64,000 nucleotides of DNA from Sphingobium baderi (GCF_001456115.1 NZ_CP013264.1:186001-250000); one strand, 5' to 3'; shown: positions 34,095-41,345, counted from the first letter of the stretch. Program-made: numbers and translations. The notes: generated from the sequence alone by a model not told the origin.

Positions 34095-34193
34095 ATGAGG
34101 GCGATATTCATCCGCCACAGTGAGGCCACCGGCAACGCCGGCATGCCCTGCCACGATCTCGCAACGATCGAACTGACGGAGCGAGGCAATTGA
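34095..34193 (+). pseudogene. Histidine-phosphatase-family gene, 5' remnant
   Basis: Thirty-two codons starting MRAIFIRHSEATGNAGMPC match the beginning of the complete gene at 57612, which reads MRVIFIRHGQSTGNAGVPC, before a premature TGA at 34191. The catalytic RHG has become RHS. As at 57 kb, it directly follows a toxin gene. Its truncation point is where DNA carrying a WGR gene joins. Confidence 0.85.
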
Positions 34194-34204
34194 AGAGTTT
34201 CTCG

Positions 34205-34486
34205 TTACGCTCCGCTCCTCTCTACCGGCCGATAGGCAATCCCGATCCGCCTTTCGGCCGTACCACGTCTCCGGAGAATCGCGGCGATATGACGATCAGC
34301 TGCGGCACGATCGGCAAAGGCGTGACACTGGGTTTGGCCGGCTGCGCCGATCCGCCCCCAACGGGTTTCGACAATGATCATGCCGAACAGATCAAAACTC
34401 GCGCTAATGCTATAACGCCGGCGAATGTTGCGCGTCGGGTCAAGCGCCACCAACTCGATCGGATCAGGGGGGATTGCGCCTTTCAT
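34205..34486 (-). CDS. WGR domain protein
   Basis: A 93-residue protein that is essentially one WGR domain: ALDPTRNIRRRYSISASFDLFGMIIVETRWGRIG, followed by the Gln/Phe-rich strand and a helix ending in RRRGTAERRIGIAY. WGR domains bind nucleic-acid ends or occur in PARP-like and plasmid proteins of unknown role. It reads leftward against the phosphatase remnant. A strong inverted repeat (34525-34566) lies upstream and may control it. Confidence 0.72.
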   Translation of the reverse strand: MKGAIPPDPIELVALDPTRNIRRRYSISASFDLFGMIIVETRWGRIGAAGQTQCHAFADRAAADRHIAAILRRRGTAERRIGIAYRPVERSGA

Positions 34487-34799
34487 GGCGCAAAGCCTAC
34501 AAAATCGACCCCGTAAAGTCCGATGACTTTTTTGAATCAGTTGCCGGTCATTGATTCACAAAAGTCTATAGAGTGTCACGATACGCTCGGTCTGCGATGC
34601 TTGTTGCCTTCCTTGGTTCAATCCACACCATGCCCATGCGCCACAAGGCTTCCACCATTATCGCCTTGATGCTCGCGATCGGCGATCGGCACGGCACCGT
34701 TCTTGTTCAACCCGTCCCGACAGACGATTCCCGTGCGGTGGCGCGCGCGGGCGGTGCGCCCTCTGCCTTGGCAAGGGGCACGGTCGCCCTGAAGTGCAG
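34487..34799. other. Non-coding stretch upstream of the WGR gene
   Basis: These bases contain the inverted repeat described separately at 34525-34566 and otherwise no gene that I can support. A 78-codon rightward frame (34573-34809) has no recognisable features and runs into a remnant of another gene on the opposite strand, so I do not call it. Confidence 0.4.
34525..34566. repeat. 42-bp inverted repeat (possible operator or element end)
   Basis: GACTTTTTTGAATCA and TGATTCACAAAAGTC are complementary at 14 of 15 positions, separated by 12 bases. There is no T-run after it, so it does not look like an intrinsic terminator. It lies 40-80 bases upstream of the leftward WGR gene, a good place for an operator; alternatively it could be abutting ends of a mobile element. 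Confidence 0.6.
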
Positions 34800-34863
34800 T
34801 CAACGCTGAGCGTTTGCCGGCTTCACCTCAATCGTGCAGCGCACCGCCTTCTTGAGGGCATAG
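34800..34863 (-). pseudogene. 3' remnant of a DUF6118-like membrane protein gene
   Basis: The last 19 codons read VRCTIEVKPANAQR before a stop, closely matching the end of the intact gene at 41632-42351 (VRCTIEVKAQGQ). The rest of the paralogue is missing. It is another trace of a duplicated plasmid backbone. Confidence 0.6.
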
Positions 34864-34922
34864 CGTGGAAGGTACGCCAGACAACGCTAAGCGAGAACAT
34901 ATCAAGAATGGCGTGATTGCCG

Positions 34923-36296
34923 TTACCGCCGGAGGTCGCTGAGCCCCAGCTCTGCCCACATCCATGTGAAGTCATAGGTGCCCATCGGATCGGCAGCGTC
35001 GGATTTTGCCGCGCCGTTTTCAATATATTTGAGCCAGTCGGCCACTTTCGTCCGTCCGGCCTTTGTGCGGGCTAGAGCACGCGGAGTCTTGTGGCCGAGG
35101 GCAGGAGCCGGCTCATCGAGCGTTTTCGTATATTCACGGGTCAGCATGTCGTGAACGATGCGCTCCATTTCGTGTGGCGGTATATCCAGCGTCTCGTCCT
35201 GCGGGGCGCGTGCTGCATCATCGGCCATGATCTGGGCCAGTGTCCGAATTTCAGTCATGGGAGCACTGACGGAATCACCGAGCCATTCGCGCATCTGTAT
35301 AATCGCTTGTTCCGCACGGGCGGCGCTGTTCACCTCGACGATCAGCTTGCGGCCTGTCAGTTCCACATTGGCGAAAACCGGCGTGCCGTCTTCCATCGTT
35401 GTGACGAAGGCCTGCTTGCCTTTGCTTGATTGGGACTTCCCGCCCTTTTTGACTGGAGCCAGCCAGTTCCAGAAACTGTCGCTGGCAGGCTCAAGCCAGG
35501 GGGCTGCGTCCAGCCTTCTGGCCACGCTCTTGCCGATCACGCCCTTTGCCAGAGGGAAAATGATTCGGTGGAATACGAGATCATCGCCGTCCGCGTTGAT
35601 CATATCCGGAGTGCTGCCGGGCATCGCCTTGCCCAGGCAATCGAGCAGCCACATATTCGTGAACATCGGTCCCGATGCCCGCAGGAGAGCGTCCCGGTCG
35701 AGGGGGGGCAATCCGGCAGTGTCCTGAACATCGTCGGAAAGTCGGGAAAATGCGTCGATTACGCGTGCGGCACCTTCAGCACTGAACGGCAGCAGCGCTC
35801 CGGAAATGCCGTGGCGACCGTTCACGTCAACAATCCTTGCGGCGATCTTGTCCCAGTTGACGAGGGTCTGGGTTGCACCGTGTTCCCGCACCGTCACCGG
35901 GGCAACGTCGCGCAGCAGATCGCGCAAGGTCATCGACTGGCCGGGCAGAACCTCGCTCACCTCATAGAGCGACATGACCGTATCGCGCAGTGCGCGCATA
36001 TAGGCCTTGTTCGGCGCCTTTTCGTTCCAGCCCCGCCGCTTGAGATAGTCATCGACCAGATTGCCACCGTCCGGTTCCAGTTCCTGCGTGAGCAGATCTT
36101 CAAAGGCGCAGCCCCATAGCGACCCTTGCCAGTGATCGCCGATGATTTCGAATATGGCGTCGGGCTCCAGTCCCGTTGCCTCGCACGCCGGTTCCAGATG
36201 TGCGGACAGCATTTCGGCCATCGCTTCATCCCAGGGCTCACGATCCACATATTTCATCAGGCCCGAAAGATCATGGGCAGATTTTGGTCTGGACAT
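34923..36296 (-). CDS. Hypothetical protein, 457 residues, with an Xre/MbcA/ParS-like C-terminal motif
   Basis: The protein is acidic and mostly helical. I do not recognise the first 380 residues. The C-terminal part contains KTLDEPAPALGHKTPRALART-KAGR, resembling the short motif at the toxin-binding end of MbcA/ParS/Xre-type antitoxins and of SEC-C-associated plasmid proteins. No RES or other toxin gene is adjacent. AAGG lies about 11 bases upstream of ATG 36296, and the start follows directly on the stop of a resolvase remnant (TGAATG), suggesting that the two were once one transcription unit. Function unknown. Confidence 0.6.
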   Translation of the reverse strand: MSRPKSAHDLSGLMKYVDREPWDEAMAEMLSAHLEPACEATGLEPDAIFEIIGDHWQGSLWGCAFEDLLTQELEPDGGNLVDDYLKRRGWNEKAPNKAYMRALRDTVMSLYEVSEVLPGQSMTLRDLLRDVAPVTVREHGATQTLVNWDKIAARIVDVNGRHGISGALLPFSAEGAARVIDAFSRLSDDVQDTAGLPPLDRDALLRASGPMFTNMWLLDCLGKAMPGSTPDMINADGDDLVFHRIIFPLAKGVIGKSVARRLDAAPWLEPASDSFWNWLAPVKKGGKSQSSKGKQAFVTTMEDGTPVFANVELTGRKLIVEVNSAARAEQAIIQMREWLGDSVSAPMTEIRTLAQIMADDAARAPQDETLDIPPHEMERIVHDMLTREYTKTLDEPAPALGHKTPRALARTKAGRTKVADWLKYIENGAAKSDAADPMGTYDFTWMWAELGLSDLRR

Positions 36297-36413
36297 TCAG
36301 ACAGGCCTTTCCACGCCGAGGCGGCGCATTTCTCTATAGATGGTCGATCAGCCGATGCCGAGCTGCTTTGCCGCCTCTGTTGGCGAGATGCTTGCCTCGA
36401 CCAGCTTGATTCA
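36297..36413 (-). pseudogene. Serine recombinase C-terminal HTH remnant
   Basis: The fragment encodes VEASISPTEAAKQLGIG-stop-STIYREMRRLGVERPV, the HTH of a resolvase/invertase, with TGA replacing an expected arginine codon. The catalytic domain is absent. It sits directly before the 457-residue gene. Confidence 0.75.
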
Positions 36414-36414
36414 T

Positions 36415-36600
36415 TCTCGGGGGCGGTTTTCCTGTTCTGCGGGAAAAGGGGCGACAGGTTGAAGGCCCTAGTCTGGGACGGGTCTGGGCTATGCGTGTAT
36501 GCGAAGCGTCTCGAGCGCAGAAAGTTCATGTGGCCCCGTGCTCATGAGGTCGCGCTCCGCCTGTCGGCAGCCCAGATGACGATGCTCACCATAGCCGATG
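36415..36600 (+). pseudogene. IS66-family TnpB remnant
   Basis: The frame contains GAVFLFCGKRGDRLKALVWDGSGLCVYAKRLERRKFMWP, a hallmark of the IS66 accessory protein TnpB, followed by the degraded ALRLSAAQMTML end. Neither its start nor TnpA or TnpC is present, so it is a scar of an IS66 element. Confidence 0.8.
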
Positions 36601-36776
36601 AAAGACTGCCCAAAGAGATAAAAATCGGGTCCCCCGCCCAACAATCGTGGCAGCGGATAGAACAGATCGGCGTTCAAGCTCCCCTTTCCGCTGTTGAAAT
36701 TGAAGCGGGAGAAGGTCGAGAGGCGCAGCCCGTCATCCTTGCCGACTTCCAGGAAAAACCCTCGAATTTCGAGACG
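36583..36776 (-). pseudogene. Outer-membrane phospholipase A-like gene remnant
   Basis: Leftward, the frame reads GLRLSTFSRFNFNSGKGSLNADLFYPL and then LLGGGPDFYLFGQSFIGYGE. This is the C-terminal beta-strand region of PldA-type phospholipases. Both ends are cut, by the integrase gene on the right and the IS66 scar on the left. No function remains. Confidence 0.65.
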
Positions 36777-37739
36777 CTAGATCAGCACGCGCTCCACTTC
36801 GTCCAGCGTCACGTCATCGGGCCGGCGATCGTAGAGCTGAGTGGTGCGCGTCGAGCTATGGTTCGCCATCGTCGCGGCCGTCTCCAAGGTGCCACCGTTC
36901 TTCAAATAGGTGGTGATCCCGGTCGCGCGGAAACTGTGATTGCCGATCGCCGTGCCGATCCCGGCCGCCGCCGCGCGCCGGCGCACCATCGCGAACGCAT
37001 TGGGCTGGGGCAGGGGGGTATCGCTTAGTCGCTTGGTCTTGCGTCCGATCGTGCGGAACAACGGCCCCTTGCGATCGTCGCTCAGCGCGCAGCCGTCGAG
37101 ATATTCGGCCAGGTAATGCTCAAGATTGTGGTGGCAGGGCATCTCATGGCGCTTGCCGCCCTTTTCGTGCAGCCGGACCCATAGGCGGCGGTTCTGCACG
37201 AACACGTCCTCCACCCGCATCGCCAGCGCCGCGCCGACCCGCGCGAACGAATAGACCATCAACCCGATCAGCGCCCGATCGCGCAGGCCGGCATGGGTGG
37301 TCACGTCGATCCTGTCGAGCAACGCCCGCGCCTCGTCGGGGGCCAGCACCGGCGTCTTGCCGCGCCGCTGGCTATGCGCCGGCCCACGCACCGACGCGGC
37401 GGGGTTCACTGGCACGACATGGCCCGTCACCAGCCAATCGAACAGATGCTTCACGCCGGCGAGTTGCTGCTTGACGCTGGGCGCGGCCAGCTCGCGCCCC
37501 AGCGCCTCGATCCAGGCCGCGACGTGGAGCGGCTGCACGCCGGCAAGGGAGGCGACGCCGCGCGCCTCACACCAGGCCAGGAAGTCGCCCGCCGCGCGCG
37601 CATAGGCGCGGCGTGTGTGCGGGTTGCGGATGGTGACGGCAAAGAACTCAAGGAAGCGCAGCCGCGTTGCGTCGTCGGCCGCCGCAATCAGTGCCGGCAG
37701 CGCCAGCGTGGGCGAGGGCAGGAGGGCGAGCTGGTTCAT
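36777..37739 (-). CDS. Tyrosine site-specific recombinase (XerC/D-like integrase), complete
   Basis: A 320-residue tyrosine recombinase with an N-terminal SAM-like core-binding domain (NPHTRRAYARAAGDFLAWCEARG) and a catalytic domain bearing R in SFARVGAALAMRVED, HSFRATG, the second histidine in MANHSSTRT, and the nucleophile in QLYDRR close to the C-terminus. ATG 37739 overlaps the stop of the upstream gene (ATGA). Its twin at 58229-58720 is truncated by IS6100. Both lie after a toxin-antitoxin plus histidine-phosphatase module, so it is backbone, probably for multimer resolution. Confidence 0.92.
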   Translation of the reverse strand: MNQLALLPSPTLALPALIAAADDATRLRFLEFFAVTIRNPHTRRAYARAAGDFLAWCEARGVASLAGVQPLHVAAWIEALGRELAAPSVKQQLAGVKHLFDWLVTGHVVPVNPAASVRGPAHSQRRGKTPVLAPDEARALLDRIDVTTHAGLRDRALIGLMVYSFARVGAALAMRVEDVFVQNRRLWVRLHEKGGKRHEMPCHHNLEHYLAEYLDGCALSDDRKGPLFRTIGRKTKRLSDTPLPQPNAFAMVRRRAAAAGIGTAIGNHSFRATGITTYLKNGGTLETAATMANHSSTRTTQLYDRRPDDVTLDEVERVLI

Positions 37740-38107
37740 CGTGCAATCTTCTCCCAGCGCGCCGGTTCGGGACACGGCTGCGCCAGCTCCCGGCGCAGCT
37801 CGTCAAACACCTCGTCGGCGGGGCGGACCGATTCCAGTTCGGCCGCCGATGCGTCCAGCACCCGGCCTAGCAGCTCGTCGCGTAGGTCGCGGTACGGCTC
37901 CAATTCACGAAAGTTCTGGACGATCGCGAACACCGCCTCGGATGGATCAACGAACATGCCGCGCTCGACCCGCTCCAACAGCCAATCGGCCTGATCGCCG
38001 GTCAGATACGCCTCGAAGCGTAGCCCGCCCGCACGGGCCTGCTCGCGCAGCGCCTTGGCCTGGTCGCGCTCGGCGTAGTTGTCAGCGAAAGCCTCGTCGT
38101 CGTCCAT
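37736..38107 (-). CDS. Hypothetical 123-residue protein, translationally coupled to the integrase
   Basis: An acidic, helical protein with EAYLTGDQADWLLERVERGMFVDPSEAVFAIVQN near the middle, which resembles the strand-helix-helix of ParD-like ribbon-helix-helix proteins, followed by a long charged tail. No toxin gene is adjacent. Its stop overlaps the integrase start (ATGA), so both are made together. It may regulate the integrase; that is inference. Confidence 0.65.
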   Translation of the reverse strand: MDDDEAFADNYAERDQAKALREQARAGGLRFEAYLTGDQADWLLERVERGMFVDPSEAVFAIVQNFRELEPYRDLRDELLGRVLDASAAELESVRPADEVFDELRRELAQPCPEPARWEKIAR

Positions 38108-38140
38108 ATCGCTTCCTTCGGCGGTGGATCTCGGGATCGT

Positions 38141-38506
38141 TTAAACGGCCTCGCCTGGGTCGCCGCGATAGCGCACCCAAAGGCCGCCCATCGCGTCGCG
38201 GTAGCCCCATGCGTCGGCGTAGGTCGTCGGCTCCTGCGCCAGCCAGGCCATGATCGTCAGCATATCCTCGGCAATGACGGCATCGAGGTTGCACAGGTGC
38301 AGGATCGGGAAATGGCCGCACTCGTCGCCGTTCCACCAGGCCAGGAGGAAATCGGCCACCTTGCGCGATGCGCCGGTCTCGGCCGCGCGCGTGGCGGGCA
38401 GAGCGACGGGCAGCAAACGGCCGATTGCCGCGCCGACTTCATCGAAGCTGACGGCGCGAATGACAGGCCGGCGCTGCGGGGGTGCCGTGTGGGCGATCCC
38501 GCTCAT
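38141..38506 (-). CDS. Hypothetical plasmid protein, 121 residues
   Basis: The protein has a proline- and arginine-rich start and a compact domain from about residue 45 (ASRKVADFLLAWWNGDECGHFPILHLCNLDAVIAEDMLTIMAWL) that I recognise only as a conserved plasmid-borne unknown. It overlaps the downstream end of the bactofilin-like gene by four bases (38503-38506), placing the two in one operon with the integrase genes to the left. Confidence 0.65.
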   Translation of the reverse strand: MSGIAHTAPPQRRPVIRAVSFDEVGAAIGRLLPVALPATRAAETGASRKVADFLLAWWNGDECGHFPILHLCNLDAVIAEDMLTIMAWLAQEPTTYADAWGYRDAMGGLWVRYRGDPGEAV

Positions 38507-38835
38507 GCGCGCGCGCTCCCCTCGCGGCGCGGTCGTCCACCCCGGACATGCGCGCCAGGATCAATGATCGTCTCGGCATGGCGGCTGAGATTTTCGACCG
38601 CGCCGGCCATGCCGAATATCTCGACCCGCCCGCCCTTGTTGTAGATGCGCCCCGCTATGGTGCCGTGGAGGATGGCGCGTGCCTTCGGCTCGATCGTCAA
38701 GTCGCCCATGATCGTGCCGTGCAGGATGAACCGCACGCCGCCCTGCAGGGTCGCGTTGCCGGTGATGGTGCCATAGAGCGCCATGTCCTCGCCAATCGCG
38801 AACGGACCCTCAATGCTGTCGTGAACCGCGCGCAT
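38503..38835 (-). CDS. Bactofilin-like short beta-helix protein
   Basis: A 110-residue protein whose middle consists of repeated beta-helix rungs (YGTITGNATLQGGVRFILHG, TIMGDLTIEPKARAILHG, TIAGRIYNKGGRVEIFG), as in bactofilins or other right-handed beta-helix polymers. It lacks a membrane segment. Bactofilins form cell-shape scaffolds; a plasmid-encoded, very short version in an integrase operon is unusual. The fold is inferred from the periodicity of glycine, isoleucine and leucine; no family search was possible. Confidence 0.6.
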   Translation of the reverse strand: MRAVHDSIEGPFAIGEDMALYGTITGNATLQGGVRFILHGTIMGDLTIEPKARAILHGTIAGRIYNKGGRVEIFGMAGAVENLSRHAETIIDPGAHVRGGRPRREGSARA

Positions 38836-38865
38836 TATGAAGCCGCCTAAGATCAGTCAGACGAA

Positions 38866-39096
38866 TCAAAGCTGCCCCGTTGCAACGAGTTGACCCAGCA
38901 GGGCATTGACACGGGTCTGCCATCCGGGGCCGCTGCCGCGCAGATGCTCCACCGTCTTTGCATCCAGTCGGATTTTCACCTCCACCTTCGGCGCTTCCGA
39001 CTTCGGCCGCCCGCGCCGGGAAGGCTTCATCCCGGCCATGAACGCCGCATCCATCGGCGGATTGTCATCGTGAACCTTCGGATCAAACTTGGCCAT
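38866..39096 (-). CDS. brnA: BrnA-family antitoxin
   Basis: A 76-residue protein with a basic linker (RRGRPKSEAPK) and a C-terminal ribbon-helix-helix, VEVKIRLDAKTVEHLRGSGPGWQTRVNALLGQLV. The GPGWQTRVNALL motif is typical of BrnA. Its start lies inside the 3' end of the upstream brnT gene in the unshifted frame, the usual toxin-first brnTA order. The toxin frame is broken here, so the antitoxin may be an orphan. Confidence 0.85.
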   Translation of the reverse strand: MAKFDPKVHDDNPPMDAAFMAGMKPSRRGRPKSEAPKVEVKIRLDAKTVEHLRGSGPGWQTRVNALLGQLVATGQL

Positions 39097-39356
39097 GATA
39101 GAACCTCACTTCGTGCTTCTCTGCTGGGCGTAGGCTGATGGCGCGCACCGCATCGTTATGAGAGCCTTCGGTGAAAAAGCACATGCAGGCGATCACCGAT
39201 CAGGCCCATGCCGACGAAACGAACCTCTCCATAATCGAAGCGATCATCTTCGCGCTCAAACGCCGTATCCCAATCGAAATCTTCCGCAGCTCGCAAGGAT
39301 ACGCCGTGCTTGGCGATATTGGCTTCATCCTTGGCCGGGTCGAACTCGATTTCCAT
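39083..39356 (-). pseudogene. brnT: BrnT-family toxin, frameshifted
   Basis: From ATG 39356 the frame reads MEIEFDPAKDEANIAKHGVSL, a classic BrnT start, through GMGLIGDRLHVLF and then hits a stop at 39156. The expected BrnT ending (TEGSHNDAVRAISLRPAE, then HEVRFYHG) is present in another frame and ends at 39083, overlapping the brnA start. The shift occurs at a T5 run near 39170. The toxin is therefore probably inactive, unless the run is a sequencing error. Confidence 0.8.
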
Positions 39357-39495
39357 AGCAAATAGCGTACACCCATTAAATCGAGGAAGCAATGATTTTC
39401 GGGTGCACAAAAATTATGTTGAGTGCCACGCTATTTGGCCACATGATGCCATGATAAATGGCCAAGATGGGTGGTTGCCGGCAGCTCCGGGCCTT

Positions 39496-40065
39496 TCAGA
39501 GAAGGTTTGAAAATGGCGCCAACTCGGCGACGGTGCCGACCAGGCTTTGCCGGGTCAGGATCGCGAGATATTCCTCGACCGTATAGGGCGGCGCGGTAAG
39601 ACGGGCGCGCACCTTTGCAACGGCGCTGCAAAAGACGCCGGGTGCGAGGTGTAAATGGCTGGTCAGAAATTCGTCGGGATGCTGCGCCTCGATGCCATAG
39701 GACGCGAGGGACGAAGCGGGAAAATGCTTGAGGTTCTGCGTCACGATCACGTCGCAGCGCCCGACGATCGCGGCGGCCAGCACATGCCGGTCGCCGCGAT
39801 CGGGCAAATCAAGAGATGGAATCAGCGTGTCATAGCCCGTCACAAGGGCGTCGCGCATCGCCCTGTCCATGCGGTCGCGCGTGCGTTCCAGCGCGGCTCG
39901 GTCGCGGTGCGGTTCGTTGCGTAACAGCGCCTCGATCCACTCGCGATGAATGTCCGCGCTCCATTTGGCCTTGAACAGATCGGTAACGGCAATCTGCATC
40001 AGCAGATCGCGCATGGGGGCGGGATAGAGGACGTTAGCGTCCAGCAGCGCCGTATAATGGCTCAT
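39496..40065 (-). CDS. PIN domain protein (putative toxin nuclease)
   Basis: A 189-residue protein with PIN-domain acidic residues: ALLDANVLYPAPMRDLL (first Asp), EWIEALL, LDLPDRGDRHVLAAAIVGRCDVIVTQNLKHFP near residue 100. PIN toxins are Mg-dependent RNases. Its start overlaps the stop of the upstream HTH gene (40062-40065), the antitoxin-toxin arrangement. Longer than VapC by about 50 C-terminal residues, as in the COG-type plasmid PIN proteins paired with excisionase-like antitoxins. Confidence 0.82.
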   Translation of the reverse strand: MSHYTALLDANVLYPAPMRDLLMQIAVTDLFKAKWSADIHREWIEALLRNEPHRDRAALERTRDRMDRAMRDALVTGYDTLIPSLDLPDRGDRHVLAAAIVGRCDVIVTQNLKHFPASSLASYGIEAQHPDEFLTSHLHLAPGVFCSAVAKVRARLTAPPYTVEEYLAILTRQSLVGTVAELAPFSNLL

Positions 40066-40526
40066 GCGTGACGATAGCCCATGTCCTGTTCCTGGGCCTC
40101 TCGGGCCAGTTCATCCAGCACGGTTTCCCGGTCGCGGTCGTCACGGGCCTTATAGGCCATCAAATCTTCCATGCGGATACGGCGGTGCGTGCCGACCTTG
40201 CGATGCGGGATCACGCCGGTATCGAGCAGGTTGATGAGGAAAGTGCGCGAGACATTGAGCATGTCGGCCGCCTGCACGGTGGTCAGCTCCGCATCCTCGG
40301 GAATGATCGTCACACCGCGACCGGCGGCCATCGCGTCGAGAATATCCATGAGCAGCGACACCGCGCCGGCGGGCAGCTCTATGGGCTTCTCCTGTTCGGC
40401 GTCGCGCACGCGCAAGGTCAGCGGGCGTTTCTGGCGGGCATAGCCGGCAAGCACCTGGCCCGACAGGCGCGCTATGGCGGCATCCTGCGGTGTCGGCGGC
40501 ATCTGGCGATGGGCGAGCATGTTCAT
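40062..40526 (-). CDS. Excisionase-type HTH protein, probable antitoxin to the PIN protein
   Basis: A 154-residue protein whose C-terminal half is a MerR/excisionase-like winged HTH: AELTTVQAADMLNVSRTFLINLLDTGVIPHRKVGTHRRIRMEDLMAY. The N-terminal 75 residues are helical. ATG 40526 is chosen for the AGGAG nearby and the conserved MNMLAHR-like start. It is co-transcribed and coupled with the PIN gene. A long inverted repeat at 40624-40653 upstream is the likely operator. Confidence 0.82.
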   Translation of the reverse strand: MNMLAHRQMPPTPQDAAIARLSGQVLAGYARQKRPLTLRVRDAEQEKPIELPAGAVSLLMDILDAMAAGRGVTIIPEDAELTTVQAADMLNVSRTFLINLLDTGVIPHRKVGTHRRIRMEDLMAYKARDDRDRETVLDELAREAQEQDMGYRHA

Positions 40527-40623
40527 GGTGGACTCCTTCTCCCTTGAAGTAGGGCATAAACGCCGCAAACGCAATAAATGACATAAGTGACAATATCTAG
40601 CCGCCAAGATTCATGGCCTGTTC

Positions 40624-40653
40624 TATGTGTGATAAAGGACATTATCATACATA
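40624..40653. promoter_or_regulatory. 30-bp inverted repeat between divergent toxin-antitoxin modules
   Basis: TATGTGTGATAA and TTATCATACATA are complementary at 11 of 12 positions with a 6-base spacer. The repeat lies in the 194-base divergent region between the leftward HTH-PIN pair and the rightward brnTA pair, about 100 bases from each start. It is most likely an antitoxin operator; which antitoxin binds it is not evident. Confidence 0.65.
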
Positions 40654-40720
40654 GGACGGCATGTGAATCCGGGGCAGGAAGCGCCTTGTATAACGACAAA
40701 ACTATAATTATATTTCCGTC

Positions 40721-41029
40721 ATGTCGTCCGTTCGCTTTTCGTGGAACCCGCTCAAAGCGGAAGCCAATCTGAAAAAGCACGGCGTCAGTTTCGAGACAGC
40801 GGCCCGCGCCTTCGCGGACCCTTTCGCACTCAGTGAGCAAGATCGGATCGAAGGCGGCGAGCAGCGATGGCAGACCTTGGGCCTGGTGGAAGGACATTTG
40901 CTCCTGCTGATGGCCCACACCGTCGCCGAGGATGACGATGACGGCGAATATGTGGAGGTCATTCATATCATTTCGGCCCGAAAAGCCGATCGGAAGGAAA
41001 GGCGACGTTATGAAGAAGAAAGACGCTGA
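40721..41029 (+). CDS. brnT: BrnT-family toxin
   Basis: A 102-residue RNase toxin with VRFSWNPLKAEANLKKHGVSFETAARAFADP at the N-terminus, the FADPFALS segment, and a C-terminal strand-helix VIHIISARKADRKERRRYEE typical of BrnT. A non-standard acidic insert (EDDDDGE) precedes the last strand. It overlaps the brnA gene by 20 bases. Unlike the copy at 39 kb, this one is intact. Confidence 0.9.
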   Translation: MSSVRFSWNPLKAEANLKKHGVSFETAARAFADPFALSEQDRIEGGEQRWQTLGLVEGHLLLLMAHTVAEDDDDGEYVEVIHIISARKADRKERRRYEEERR

Positions 41030-41342
41030 TACCGTGCGCTTCCAGCTCGATCCGGCGGACCTGCCCCCGCTGACCGACGCGCAGAAGGCCGAACTAGACG
41101 CCTTGCAGGCGCTGCCGGATAGCGAAATCGACTATAGCGACGTGCCGGCGCTATCGGACGATTTCTGGAAGGGTGCCGAGCGCGGCCGCTTCTACAAGCC
41201 GATCAAGCAACAGGTCACGGCGCGGCTCGATGCTGATGTGCTGGCGTGGCTCAAATCGCAAGGCAAGGGCTACCAAGCCCGCATGAACGCTATCCTGCGG
41301 CGCGAAATGCTGGCGACCGTGGAGCGGCGCAAAAGCGCCTGA
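41010..41342 (+). CDS. brnA: BrnA-family antitoxin
   Basis: A 110-residue antitoxin with an acidic N-terminal toxin-binding region (LPDSEIDYSDVPALSDDFWKGAERGRFYKP) and a C-terminal ribbon-helix-helix (KQQVTARLDADVLAWLKSQGKGYQARMNAILRREM), where GKGYQARMNAILR is diagnostic. ATG 41010 lies inside the brnT end. It dimerises, binds the brnTA promoter and covers the toxin. Confidence 0.9.
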   Translation: MKKKDADTVRFQLDPADLPPLTDAQKAELDALQALPDSEIDYSDVPALSDDFWKGAERGRFYKPIKQQVTARLDADVLAWLKSQGKGYQARMNAILRREMLATVERRKSA

Positions 41343-41345
41343 CAT

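Noticed and set aside
34573..34809. 78-codon rightward frame
   Set aside because: It has no family features, runs into the 3' remnant of an opposite-strand gene, and starts inside a region of rearranged DNA.
36126..37028. 300-codon rightward frame
   Set aside because: It strings together the complement of the 457-residue gene, an IS66 TnpB scar and the complement of the integrase gene. Only the middle IS66 piece is real and it is annotated as a remnant.
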